A DNA stretch of 64,000 nucleotides from positions 24,275,934 to 24,339,933 of the forward strand of contig NC_045138.2 in NCBI RefSeq assembly GCF_008831285.2, given 5' to 3'. The first letter of the stretch is position 1. Every line of letters begins with the position of its first letter. The position numbers were made by a program, and so were the translations under genes. The notes under the pieces were generated by a model. That model did no database searches, was not told where the DNA came from, and saw only the letters and a list, made by a program, of their open reading frames with translations. The DNA comes from Nymphaea colorata (lineage: Eukaryota; Streptophyta; Magnoliopsida; Nymphaeales; Nymphaeaceae). Shown here piece after piece: positions 12,500 through 24,413 of the stretch.

Positions 12500-12799
12500 T
12501 TATTTGCTACGCTTAACGGCATGCTTGCCCTGTCCCTTCTTGGGGGGGCCCTTCCCTCGGTGCTTCAGCATCTCGAGCTTCGCTAGGCACTCGTGCTCGA
12601 GCCTCCCCATCACCAGGGGATCGTCCTTCTTGATGTCGTATGGGTACCACTCCGCCACCTTATCGCCGATCAGCTTCTTCCGAAGGATTTTGTGAGGAGA
12701 TCTCTGCCCCGTCGCGTTGAGAACGTTCCCGAAGATCCTAGCCCTCGCTTCTGTCACTCCCTTGAGCGCCGCCGACGTCAAAATCTGCTTCAGACTCAT
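12500..12799 (-). CDS. MRPS33: Mitochondrial small ribosomal subunit protein mS33
   Basis: An intronless 99-residue protein of the S27/S33 mitochondrial ribosomal family. It begins MSLKQILTSAALKGVTEARA and has the family core IFGNVLNATGQRS, then KILRKKLIGDKVAEWYPYDI. It ends in a very basic Lys/Arg-rich tail that suits rRNA contact. Length is close to the usual 90-110 residues. The first Met gives the expected N-terminus, so the start is secure. It should be a structural part of the mitochondrial small ribosomal subunit; such short mS33 proteins often lack a long cleavable presequence. About 160 bp of CT-rich, GC-richer sequence upstream (12800-12960) looks like the 5' UTR and promoter. It stands alone, with decayed or empty DNA on both sides. 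Confidence 0.93.
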   Translation of the reverse strand: MSLKQILTSAALKGVTEARARIFGNVLNATGQRSPHKILRKKLIGDKVAEWYPYDIKKDDPLVMGRLEHECLAKLEMLKHRGKGPPKKGQGKHAVKRSK

Positions 12800-12964
12800 C
12801 TCCGCTTACCGTTTCTCAAATCGAACAAGATCGCCTCCGATCGAGCTCCCCTTCTTCACCAAAACGAATCGCCGAGTTGACAGCAATCGATCAACCTCGA
12901 GGGATTCCTGCCTCCGTCTCGCCCAACGATCTGTAGAACTGCAGAATGCAACCGATTGAGGAGG

Positions 12965-15900
12965 ACTTGAAGTTTCAGCCTGTGAGTGAGCCGAGTTCGG
13001 GTACTTGAACGAATGTATGTCGGGTCAAAAAATATGTCTTGTGCTAAGAAAATATTTTAACCAAGTTGAATTTTTGTTCTTCTTCCTTCTCAGCCAAGAC
13101 ACTAGTATCAGGTTAAGGAAGGACAAATGAAATAGTATACCAAGCTTAACCCATGTTATTCAACTTAGGTTTAACTTAACCTGAATTATATTTTGGTAAA
13201 CTCTTTGGCCGTCAGCAAGATCTCCAAGTATTAGGCTCAAGAAGATTCAATTAAAAGTTGTTGAAAGAACTCAACACCTTTATAGGAGCGTCTGGTAGCA
13301 TTGAAAAAAAGTTTTTAGGTGAGCTTTATTTTATTCTTTCTTGAAAAAAAGTTGGACTTAACTTTAGGAACTGAAATACAGTTTTCAAGTGGTAAAAAAT
13401 GTCAAGTGGTTTTCTTACCGTTTAGATAATAAGCTCTATACATTCCAAACCCAGTCATCCTATTGTCTGTACTTTCTGTTGGTCTTGTCATTGTAAAACT
13501 TGACCTTTCATAAAGTTCTATCCATGCCATTCTATTGTCTGCACTTTCTCTTAGTTCTATCTCTATGAAAAATTCGTGGTCAAAGCACGAAACACGTACT
13601 CACAAAGCGAATCGTGGGGAGTCAGGGCTACGCATTAAAGGGTGTTTGATAGTAGAATGCATGTTTTTAAACATGTAATTTAAGAAGGCCATGTTTTTGT
13701 TACAGAAATCGGTTTCATATTTATCAATCAAAAGTTGAGCATAATCATGTCATGTTTTCTCAAACAAGAAAATTGTATTCATTGGACACAGGAATATATA
13801 TTCCAAAAACACAATTTTCACCTTTTAAGGGCCATACAGTTTCATCAACCATGAGGCCAGATTTGTGAACTTGTCATTGACCAACTGTGCAAATACCAAA
13901 AGTGACAGACACAAGGGTGCTCGAAAAATTGGTACAGTAATGGCTGACAAGGTTGTGTTTCTCTGCCCACTTTGGCTTGGTTTTGACACTGCCAATGCAT
14001 TGTGGTTTTGATATTCTTCTAGTAGGATCTGCAGGTTTTGCACATTGCTTTTCCGAAATGGAACTTGTTCCACCTACTTTTATGTTCCTCAAGTTCAAGA
14101 CGATCAAAGCAACAAGATGCCCCAGTTACTGAGGTACTTTCGCACTGAGATTGTTCGAAGGTAAGTCCAGTTCTTCTCATTTCTTTAACCTGTGAATCGT
14201 TAGCGGTATACCACCATAAACATAAGCTTCGCATGCATTTGTCTCAGACAAGAATGTTAACTGATATATCCTTGCTGAAATCTGTCCAGTGAGATAATTA
14301 GCACAAAGTACATACTCCTGTAGTTGTGCCATTTGAGAGGTCTAACACAGAATCCTGTCAATGAAGTTGCTATGGGAGGCATCGAAGTGTGTGAGATAAT
14401 GGCATTGAACCCAGCTTGACGAAAGAGCACCAAAAAGTTCATTGTTGCTCAAGCTACTCTAGATTAGGTTGGGATAAGTTCCGAGCACTTCTAATATGTT
14501 AGCTAACAGTTGGTTCCTTTCTCTGAATGGTAGAAACAGTTTTAGATTATTTATCTCTAAGGGCCAAGTGTCCAACAGACCATAATTTGTACCAAGGTCT
14601 AAGAAGAAAACCTGAATAAGTTTTCTTCTATACAAGAAGGCATGGAACCAGAAAGAGAGGAGGATAGATCTAATTTAATGAGTTTTTTGAGGTTCTAAAA
14701 TTCTAGGGAATAATTCCAACTGATTTTTTGTTTGCAGGAGAAAGCTCCACAGGTTCAACATGTACTTGATCTGATCTGCCACTGGATTGATCGTCTCTAA
14801 AAAACGTATGTGTTTGAAATTTAGTGCATACCAGGAGCCATGTAGCCATGTGTTCTTGCAGTCGTAATCCAAATCAAATCTATACATGTTAATCTTTCTA
14901 CTATAAAGTCAGAAATACAAGAGATGGCTGGATAGTAAGTCGTCGCATACTCGCATACTGGCTGGATCAGTACTTCACCCTACTGAAATCCGTCAAGTTT
15001 TCCAAGGGGGGCTCAACTGGTCTAATTGAGAGTCCAAGAGGATGTTGACATTGTGTCTCTAGGACACATTTTCCTATAACACGTATTCCAAAAATATCAC
15101 GTTCTTGTTCTAGTTACTATGACGTGATTATAGATGAGGTTTCTGAAATTAACAAACAAATAATGAACATAATCATGCCATATTTCTTAGAAATATGATC
15201 ATGCAATTCTTAAAATACGTGTTATGAGAACATGTGTTCTAAGAAATAAGATGTAGCATCCAAAACGTGATGAGCATTCAAGAAAGAAATATCACTAGAA
15301 AGAGGATATCATTAACGAAATAAATCAATTGAAAATACATATTATTTTACCCCCATGCAATAGAACCGAACAATTTGTGAATTGCTACTCCCTCCCATTT
15401 GCTTTCAATTTCGAGCTATCTGAATGGCCTAGTAGAATATGACAAATGCAGATTTCCTATCTGAAATGGAATTGACCCACTTCAGTTATTTGATGGTTGT
15501 GAATCTCCACTTAAGATTACACTTAAACATAGCATGTGCCTCATCTCGAGACACCTAAAGCTGTCCTGGATCCTAGGGGCATAGGGGTAGGCTTCGACCT
15601 TAATCAGGGTGGTGGATTAGCCGCCCAGTTATTTAAAATGACACTTTCCCATATTTATTTTTGAGTGGCTGGTGCAGCAGGGAGGATTGTGGCTGTCATG
15701 CAGGCAGTGAGTAGCATGGGCATCATTCTTTATGCAAGCTAACTGCTAAAGTTATAGTTATAGATGGGGGCCGAGGAGGCATACCCAACTGCTGCGGATC
15801 CCATGTGAGTTCAGACTTGGGTTTCGTTTTGAACTCAGTAGCAAGGACAAGGTACTTGGCTCTGTCTGGCATTTAAGCAGCTGATGGTGAGAATCAGCAC

Positions 15901-18900
15901 TTCGAATTATGAAGTTCCATTTTGATACTAAAATGAAGCCTACCAACGATGTCAATGTTACAGAGATCCAAGAGAGCTGTGCCCCCATAGGTGAGTTGGA
16001 TTGTTGTCGCAATTATGGAACTACAGATAGGAGCTGAGATGGAGCGGCAATAAAAGTACCAAAATAGAAGCAATTTCGTCATCTATAGTTACTGAAATCA
16101 CCTCAAAGTTTCAAACTAGCAGTATTTGTGCTCCTAAGAAGTTAACTAGGAACCAGTCACTAAAACTTGATCACGAACATTGGTATATATGAATTCATTT
16201 CCATCGTAACAGAACTAGAAATTTAAGTTCATACATGCACATTGCTATAATGGTTTATTCTGGGAAGCTTCTAAGTTCTGCAGAAGCTTGTCTTTCTTAA
16301 ATAAGCTTTGAATTAGCTAAAATCCGGGCTGATCTGTACATTTTCACAATGCAAGAAGAAGCATATTTAGAAAAACAAGAGGTGAGACAAGAGATTCTCA
16401 TAAGAATTGTACTTTCGGAAGGCAAAACAGTATATGATCAAAACTGATTTTCATAAAAAGGAAATCATAGTCAAACTATGAACTTCAAGTCCAAGTGGTT
16501 ATCCTTCTACTACTATTCAAAGAGTACTGCAGACTCCTAAAATGATTATATAGATGTATACATGGTAAAGCGCAGACATACATTCATATATAGATACCGT
16601 GAATAATTACTACTTTAATTTTGAAAATTTCTTTTTTTTTTACATCATTTTTTGCAATCTGTCTGCCGCTGTGTTCTTAGAAGGAAATCATTACTTGATG
16701 ACTCATCCATTCCACATTAATTCGAAGAATTTCAAAAACTACCAGCTCAAATTACCTATAATAAGGTAGGAGGAGCCAACTCTTCTACAAAGTGTAACCA
16801 ACGGTCTAACATCCATGCCAAACAAAAGTGATGGTTTATGCTAAAATTTCATTAACTATTGAAGGAAAAATATGTTTAGATCGTGAACTTTTGGTACTTA
16901 TGCGTCTTTTCTAAAAGTAAAATCAAGAGTCCACAATGGTTTGTTATAACATTTGAACGCATTACGAACCACATTCTTTTTATGTTTCAGACAATAGGTA
17001 TAAAAGTTGAAACACTATGCTTCAAAATTAATGTACTATTAAATAAACTGTAAGAGAAAACTGTATTTTGATCATTGAAAACATAAAACCTTGAAAAAGT
17101 GTCTTTGAGCCCTATGAGAGTTGGTGCAGTGGAATGGGTTTTGGCTGTCAAAAAAAAAATAGTCAGAGATCAAATATCAAGAGCACCACCATGTTCACAG
17201 GCCTAAGCAGCTATAGGCCTTACAGGCACATGAACTGACCAAGACACTTCATACCACTAGAAGTGCAGTCAAATCTCACATCATGAGTGTAATTTTCTGC
17301 ATTAGAATTTGAAAAACAAAAAACTGCCTTTGGATCACAATATAGATGTTGCACCTCCATACACTTAATCACAACGCCGTCGCAGTCAAGGTACATCATA
17401 CTACGGATAGTATATCTATGTAAATGGGATTAATCACCTCCAATGCATTTTAAAACTCAAAGTTCAATATAGTGAAGAACAACCACTCCATTTATGAATG
17501 CTAGAGGTGTTTCAAATGAGTCAAAAAACGACATCTAACTTTAATATGTAAAAAATAGTAAACAAATTCAATGAAGCATGATATAGAAGTTAATATTCCT
17601 TTCTTAATTTTTCAAAATCACACGTAAAATTTTGGAATTGACTATAGATATATCTGACTTCAATATTGCTAGAAACACAATTAAGTTTTGCGCATTAATA
17701 AAAAATGACCTTTTATCAATTAGTTCTATGTTCTAATTTAGTTGTATTAAAGTTTCCTCAAATTGTTTCAAAGAAAACATAATTGCATTAATAAAGTCAT
17801 GTACATCGTTTTATATTGTGTCTTTAGAGGGTAAATAATAATTTGTTGACTAAATTAACAATTTATTTGACGCAGACAAGCTTATGAATCTTTCTGAACA
17901 ACCATGAAAATAATTGTGTGCACTTTTAACGCTATCAAAAAACTAATGTACTCTTTCATTGTCGCAAAATCATTAGGAGAGTTTCTGAAAGTTTCTACGT
18001 TTTCCATTTTTATGGTCAGATTTATGCAAATTGTAGATGTAGCATTATATCGCATGCTGCCATGATTCTTGTGCTTTGTAACAGTTCACATGTGCAGACA
18101 AGTAGGAAAGTTGCGGAGCTTTTTGTGGATATATGACCTTATGATGCGATTCTAGCTTAGCAAGAAATGCTATTTGGAGTACCACATTGGGCAATATGTG
18201 AGAATGATTTGTTGACAGTGAAAAGCAGACCACAATAAAAGCACATTAAAATTGTACACATACTAGAAGGTCGAACTTCTAAGAATTCAATATAGGCTAA
18301 TAGTCTCACCTATCAGGCCATCACGTATATTTGAATCCACAATAACGACTCAAAAATGAAAAAAGATATTATAAGAGAGTAAATAAAGTAAAAAAGTTGG
18401 AAAACACAAAAAAAAAGCAGCTAAGAGAATCATTAAAACAAAGAGAAAGGCTAACGTGCATGATACATTACACCAACAGGAGCAACCTAAAATGGTTCAA
18501 CAACATAGCAGAGTACACCGAGTCACTGACAGCAAAATAAGAAGAAATTGTTGCAGCAAATAGCTACAAAGCATTTCAATACAACAATACACCTAAATGG
18601 AGCTGCATACCCATATATCACAGTAACAGCTTCTGGGCATTTTAATTCTCTCCAAGTTAGCGAACCTTGCTTTTCTAAAAGGCATGTAGAAACAGTAAAT
18701 TCAACAATCATTTGAATCATCACTTCATTAGGTGCCCTTCAAAGAATTATTAGCAATTCACTGAAATGGATGGACAAATATGGAACCAGTCCTCTTCAGA
18801 CAAAAAAATAGTGGGTCTTTCATTTCATCCCATAGCAAAAGCAATAAGGACTATGAAAGTTGGGCTTTCTTTGCCTCCTTTGACCATCTTTGGTGCCAAT

Positions 18901-19005
18901 ATCTTAGGTTATCTTTCTTCGAGGCATGGATACCAATCCCAACGTGCAAGAATACTCAAGAAGACTGCGTAAGCATGTTCAGAAGAAACATTGTGCAGTA
19001 GGAAG
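12965..19005. other. Six-kilobase gene-empty stretch
   Basis: AT-rich DNA without a recognisable coding exon on either strand; the ORFs are short and unlike any family I know. It holds a MITE-like inverted repeat at 15061-15240. It also has an imperfect repeat around TCCTATTGTCTGTACTTTCT / TTCTATTGTCTGCACTTTCT (about 13460 and 13540). A GGGTGTTTGATA motif of the kind found at transposon ends lies near 13638. Confidence 0.5.
15061..15240. mobile_element. MITE-like element with about 29-bp inverted ends
   Basis: The left end reads AGGACACATTTTCCTATAAC then ACGTATTCC. The reverse complement of the right end reads AGAACACATGTTCTCATAAC then ACGTATTTT. The ends match at most positions over 29 bp, and the element is 180 bp with no coding capacity. 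A clear target-site duplication is not visible, so the superfamily is not assigned. Confidence 0.6.
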
Positions 19006-19008
19006 CTG

Positions 19009-21397
19009 TCATGTTTTCACAGAAGAACAACTGCTTCGTCCACTGGATTTTCGTGCACCAGCAATGCTTGCAACTAAGCAGTTTCCTGATGCTCCTAATC
19101 CTCTACTCCCCATTAATTTCAGCCCAATATTTTTATGAAGATAAATCAGCTTATTTTCGTTGCTCCCACTAACCAACTTCAGATCATCTGCTTTTCCTTT
19201 AGATATGGCCGCATATAGGTGTAATTGTAATTTAGATGAGCATTGAATTCTAACATTTTCACCTTCGCCCACGTTTTTGGTGTCACAGACGTCATGATTT
19301 TCTCCAAAAGAAATCCTCATGAGCCCCATAGAGTTGGGATCATCTGTTCTAGGATCGAATATGAAGGAAAATTTTCCAACCGTCCGATCAGGCTTTTTAA
19401 ACAGATCAACGAGAATATCCTCGGACAGTTGAGAATATCTTGGTATGGACTTCATTACAGCAGTCTGCCTACTTCTAGCAGCCATGAGAACGTGAGAAGC
19501 CTCCCGCAATCCACTCAAAAAAGCACCATGCATGGTGGCTGGGTATTGCCTGGATGTGGCCTCACCAGCAAAGAAAAGCCGACCATCCCCCACATTTTCC
19601 GCAAGAATATCATAGTCATCACCAGATGACCCAACCCTGACATGTGAATATGAACCACAGGACAGAGGATCGCTTCCCCATCTAGTACATATCGTCTGAA
19701 TGGGGTTTGGTACTTCAATACCTCTGGGACTGTATATACCTGCAAACGTGGCTAAAGGTTATTACCAGGGCAAGTAAAACTATGCCTTTAAAGTTTGAAC
19801 TAACATCCCAAAAAATATAAGAAAAAAAATAGTTGTATCAGGACATCTTCCCAACAGACACACCTCTGAGAACACTTAGAACCCGGTGAAGCGAATGGGT
19901 TGGATCTGTGCTCTCAAATGTTATCGCAGCTTCACCTGCCACTAAAGCTATAATAACTGGTGCGCCTGAAACCATGTGACAGCAGTAAAACAGGTAGAAT
20001 TCGCCTCTCCTTGAACTATCATCATTGATACAGCCAAAAGTATCAAGCTCCTCACCCCAGAATACATGGGGGAATATCATGGCCACTTTGTTGAGCAATC
20101 CAAAACCCAGTCTGTCTATTGCATCGAGTTTCCTTTTAGGTAACTCTGGAGAGAACGTTATGGACCGACGCTTGAGAACACCAAGCGGCACTGTGCATAT
20201 TACCATATCAGCTTGAAAAGCTTGACCTCCAGCTATCACTTCAACACCATGACTGTCATATTTAATTGTATCCACAGTCTTCCCGTAGAAAATAGGCACA
20301 TTATCGCACATAGCATCGATCAAGCGACCATTACCACCAGCAAGAAAACAGTGATCCCCACCCATTTCATATGGATCATCCTGATCCCAGAATGCAAGTG
20401 ACAATTGTGGCAGGAGACCGGCATTTGAAAATTCCAAATTTGCCAGATGCCAATCAAGAAGTTGCCTTTCATCCACATTAAGCGCCACGCTGTAGAGCTG
20501 CCTGAATGTCTCCAAAGCAGAACCCAGTGAAATCCCTGCTGCAGATTCTGCACCTATTGTCTGTCTCAGTTGTGTAGCCTTGTCCAACAATCTATTAAAG
20601 ATGAACTCAATCTTTGAATCGGTTTCCTCATCCAATGGTGATCCATCCGGCCTATACAAAGGACATTTATCTCTCACCTTGTGAAGAGGAAGAGACAATT
20701 GTCTTGCCAAAACTCCGAGTGGGTTCGCATGGATTCCAGTGATAATACTACCACCAAGATCTGCTGCACCGAACCTACCTCTGCGGCCAATTTTCTTTGT
20801 ATAAACTCGCCCACCAGGTCTCTTTCTTCCTTCAAGAACTACTACCTTAAAACCAAAGCTCAATAACTGCCTTGCGGCAGCTAATCCAGCAAGACCACTA
20901 CCTATGACAATCACACTGCCCATAGTAGCTTCTTTGGGAATTTCTGCCTTGATAGAAGTTGAAACCCCAAAATTGATATACCCATTGGACAAAAGGAACT
21001 CGTACGCCTTCCGGACCATCCCTTCATATTCATTGCTCACTGACTCCATAATTTCGTTTTTGTGCAGATATTTACCAACATTATCCCTCCACATACACAG
21101 GATATGATTCCTGACCACAATGTAGTCATTCTGCTCTCTCCCACCCAATTCACTAACCACCCCAGCTCTGATCTCTTCATCAAGCAGCGCATCAATCGGG
21201 AACCCCAGCGACAAGGCAATCATGGCCTCTAATTCCGTCTCCTTCTGCAAATCAGCCACCGTACGGTTCCGCTTCTTCGGAACGCTACCAAGATGGCTCT
21301 CCATGATCTCATCTATCATGTTCTCATCATAATTTTTGCGTCCTGCATTCCTCCTTGTTGTTCTCCTACAGCTACTCTCTGCCGCAGTGCCCCCCAT
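19009..21397 (-). CDS. LDL2: LSD1-like histone H3K4 demethylase (LDL2-like)
   Basis: A FAD-dependent lysine demethylase acting in the nucleus on mono- and dimethyl H3K4. Two exons: 21397-19864 and 19739-19009, with a 124-bp GT-AG intron. The Gly codon is split G|GT, and the joined frame gives 754 residues, close to Arabidopsis LDL2. An N-terminal basic stretch (RRTTRRNAGRK) is followed by a SWIRM domain at about residues 55-145 (DYIVVRNHILCMWRDN, then GYINFG). The amine oxidase domain starts near 160 with the dinucleotide-binding GSGLAG and the FAD-binding RPGGRVYTKK. It also has GGDHCFLAGGNGRLI, and ends in exon 2 with FFAGEATSRQYPATMHGAF. A serine-rich tail of about 130 residues follows. 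The start is the second in-frame ATG because homology and composition begin there; the ATG 14 codons upstream gives an unlikely hydrophobic lead. In Arabidopsis, LDL1/LDL2/FLD act in repressing FLC and other loci. LDL1 is the main alternative; the overall length favours LDL2. Confidence 0.9.
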
Positions 21398-22320
21398 CTT
21401 GTCACCAGTAAATACACAGAACAAGAAACTAACGACCACGTCTATCCATCGGGCAGAATCGGCTTAGGTCATGGAGATTTGCTAAAATTTATGGGCATAC
21501 TTCAAAACACGCGTGGAAATCGCTCTCTTACGAACATAATGGTGAAATGGGTACGTGAAAACATGAGCAGACATGCTGAATAACGAGAACCCTACAGAGA
21601 CAGACTGAAGTTTGGAGATAGCTACCTTTGGTGGTGCATTCCAAAGGGCTGAAACTCTCGCCGCGTCCGGGTTTCTGTTTCTGAGGCGGTGACCTTTAGC
21701 GAGGCGGTTCTTTCTTGATTTCGATTTCTAATGGACACAAGAAAGACTCCAGACACTTATGGGCAAGCACCACGCACAGGGGGAGAGAGGAAGAGAGATA
21801 TGGTTCTGATTATGATGAGAAAGAGAGAGAAAAAAAGAGAGATTGTTGCAGGTTGTGATGAGAAGGCTTCCAAGAAGCGCGCGGGAGAGCGGGAGCGCGA
21901 GAGAGAGTTGAAAAGGAGCGGGATGGTGCCGGAATCACGACCGATACCGTAACCCTAGAAGAACGGTACGTGATTATCGTTATTACGGTTTGGCAAAACA
22001 GTACTCGCCACAAAATGACCGGCGAGTTGGTTCCCCTCTCTCTAGAGCTGGTTGAGTGGTTGTGTTGCGGTTGCGACTCCCGCTGTCGATTTGAGGGCTT
22101 CTAATGGCAATCCGATCTCTTCATGTCCCTCCTGGCTTAGAGGACTTGAATCTCGCTCCCAACGCCAATCCAATTCTTTCCTCTCTCTCTTTCTCTCTAT
22201 CTGGCGAAGGTCCTTCCCTCGAGTATTGATATTACAATTGAAAGCAGAAAATGAGATGAAGGAAGAAAATGATGAATCCCACAAACATGATTGCACATCG
22301 AAATAGCGAATAAGGCCGTC
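21398..22320 (-). promoter_or_regulatory. LDL2-like 5' UTR and promoter region
   Basis: Sequence directly upstream of the demethylase start. A GTAGCT donor-like site near 21627 on the minus strand suggests a 5' UTR intron. GA-rich microsatellite tracts (about 21780-21910) and CT tracts (about 22180-22200) are typical of plant core promoters. No coding exon is visible. Confidence 0.4.
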
Positions 22321-24400
22321 ATTTTCTGTGTAACCCTAAGAAGCAACAGTAGGTAGTTATTATACCATTTTCCAATTTGGTGTTTGGCGTATAAAGAGAA
22401 AAATTAGATACAACAAAATGCTTAAATGTGGATTTATTTGCAAAACTACTCCTTGCTTGATCAAGAAACTGATTCTCAATTACATGCCTTTTTTAACTCA
22501 AATGTGTTTAATAGTAAAATTTGAGCATGTTCTATGAGTTTCTTCACAAATCTAATCATTTTTGTCAAAAACATATTAAAAATTAAGTATGTTTTTTAAA
22601 TTGTTTAAAACTTAAACATGTTTTTGAAAGTATCTATGACGGCTCCCTTATGACCTAAATTCGCTTGAATGGTTATGAAAGTTGTTATATGTAAACTGTA
22701 TACAACGATATTGATGATTATTGCTATTAGATGTACAATAAAAGGTAAAGTATCATCTGCCATTCCAAGAACAAAATAATAATGCATTAATAGAGTTTTA
22801 TCATATTTAACGTGGCATCTTTTATCATATTTTCAGAACAACAGAGTTTTCTATTTATATATTCAAAGAACATAAGTTCCAAGAGGACAAAGTTTCTCTT
22901 GTCAAACACCTTTTGTTCATAGCTGCACAATGATTTCAGTAACTCAAGCTCAACTCATTTTTAAATAAGTAAACTTCAAACCAAAGTTCAGCTCGAGTAG
23001 CTATAACGAATCAAGCTCAAGCTCCAATTAAGCAAGCTGGATTAAGCTTGTTAGATAGAATATGCAGAAAATGTTTTACATGTTTGCTATATAAAAACGT
23101 TTCAGCACAGTGGACTCTTTAAATTTGTATACAACGGGTTCTCTTTTAAACCCTTTATTTTTTTTTTGTCCAACCACATGTATTGTAACGATTTTTTTTT
23201 CTTTAACAGTCAATTTGCCTTGGCTTAGCTGCGCTGGAGCTATGATAAGCTCGGCTGGGTCCAGGTTTCTCGAGCTATATAACTCGATCTCGACCCCAGT
23301 CCAAGCCAAGCTCGAACTGGGTTTATCAACAGTTGAGTCGATCTCAAGCATCTCCAACATAGCTCAAACTTAGCTTGTGTCAAGTCCCATCCACGCAGAC
23401 CCAAACCAAACAGAGGATTAATTTTCTTAAAATTTTACCTGTTCAACACTTGAAAGGGCAAACTTTTTGGAAAAACAAAATGCAGCCTTGCAAGGCCACC
23501 TGAACCCTCTTTTTTCTCCCAAACTATCGAACACCTAGGAAGAAATGAATTGACCTAATCATAGTCACACAATGAAATTTTTTGGTGCTTATAATTTAAA
23601 AGCATGAAAAGATTACCGCAAATCTTTCATCTACAAAAGGACAATAACACATAAATGCAGTTGTTGAACTTTTAGAATAACAAATCAGTGCTTACAAAAG
23701 GTTCAAAGCCTTCAGTTAGAGTTTTACACTATCGAAAAATTCAATATAACTGCAAGTGTGACACTTAGTTTAAACAGCTGCCACTATATGTCTACTGAAA
23801 CCAATTTGCTTGATACCATCATGTCCTGTCTACACAGAGAACTTTATAAAGCCCCTTTGTGTAATGCTCCTAGTAGACAAGACATGGCACGTGGATATAG
23901 CATGTCTTCCTGAAAGGAAATTTTTAATTGATTTTGCATTAAAATCATTGCACTAAAATTTCGGATATCCACCCATGTAGCGTTTAAACGTCTCATCAAC
24001 ATCATTGCGAAATAAGATACCCTCATTCTACAGGAACTAATCGGTTCCCAAATAAACGATTGTTACCTCAGATTTTCGGGCTTTGAAAATCTCATGTTAA
24101 TCGCAATATTATTGAATTGGTAGAAAGCAAGAAGAAAGACGAGACAAACTAGAATCCCAGCCATGATGCCAGTCATGCAAATGAAAGAGAAAAATTCGAG
24201 ACAACAAGAAAGGTAGGAGAGCCTTCTCAGTGAGAATTTGCCGTAACTTACAATAATCAGGTATCAGGACTTAATCTTTTTTTTTTCGTGAGCTCACAGC
24301 TGAAATTAAATTTATTTTCCGCAGTTCAACATTAAAATGGAATGAAGGAGCAGAGGCAACAAAGAAAACTTCCCATCTATTTGCCAATCTTGTCTGCTTT
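22321..24400. other. Gene-empty stretch with a CTCGAGCT-rich repeat
   Basis: AT-rich sequence without coding exons. Between about 22940 and 23400 it is built from short variants of AGCTCAAGCTC / GCTCGAACT, a style that recurs at 58760-59170 inside a nuclease intron. It looks like one family of dispersed non-coding repeat. Confidence 0.45.
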
Positions 24401-24413
24401 CTTGTAGCTAAAA

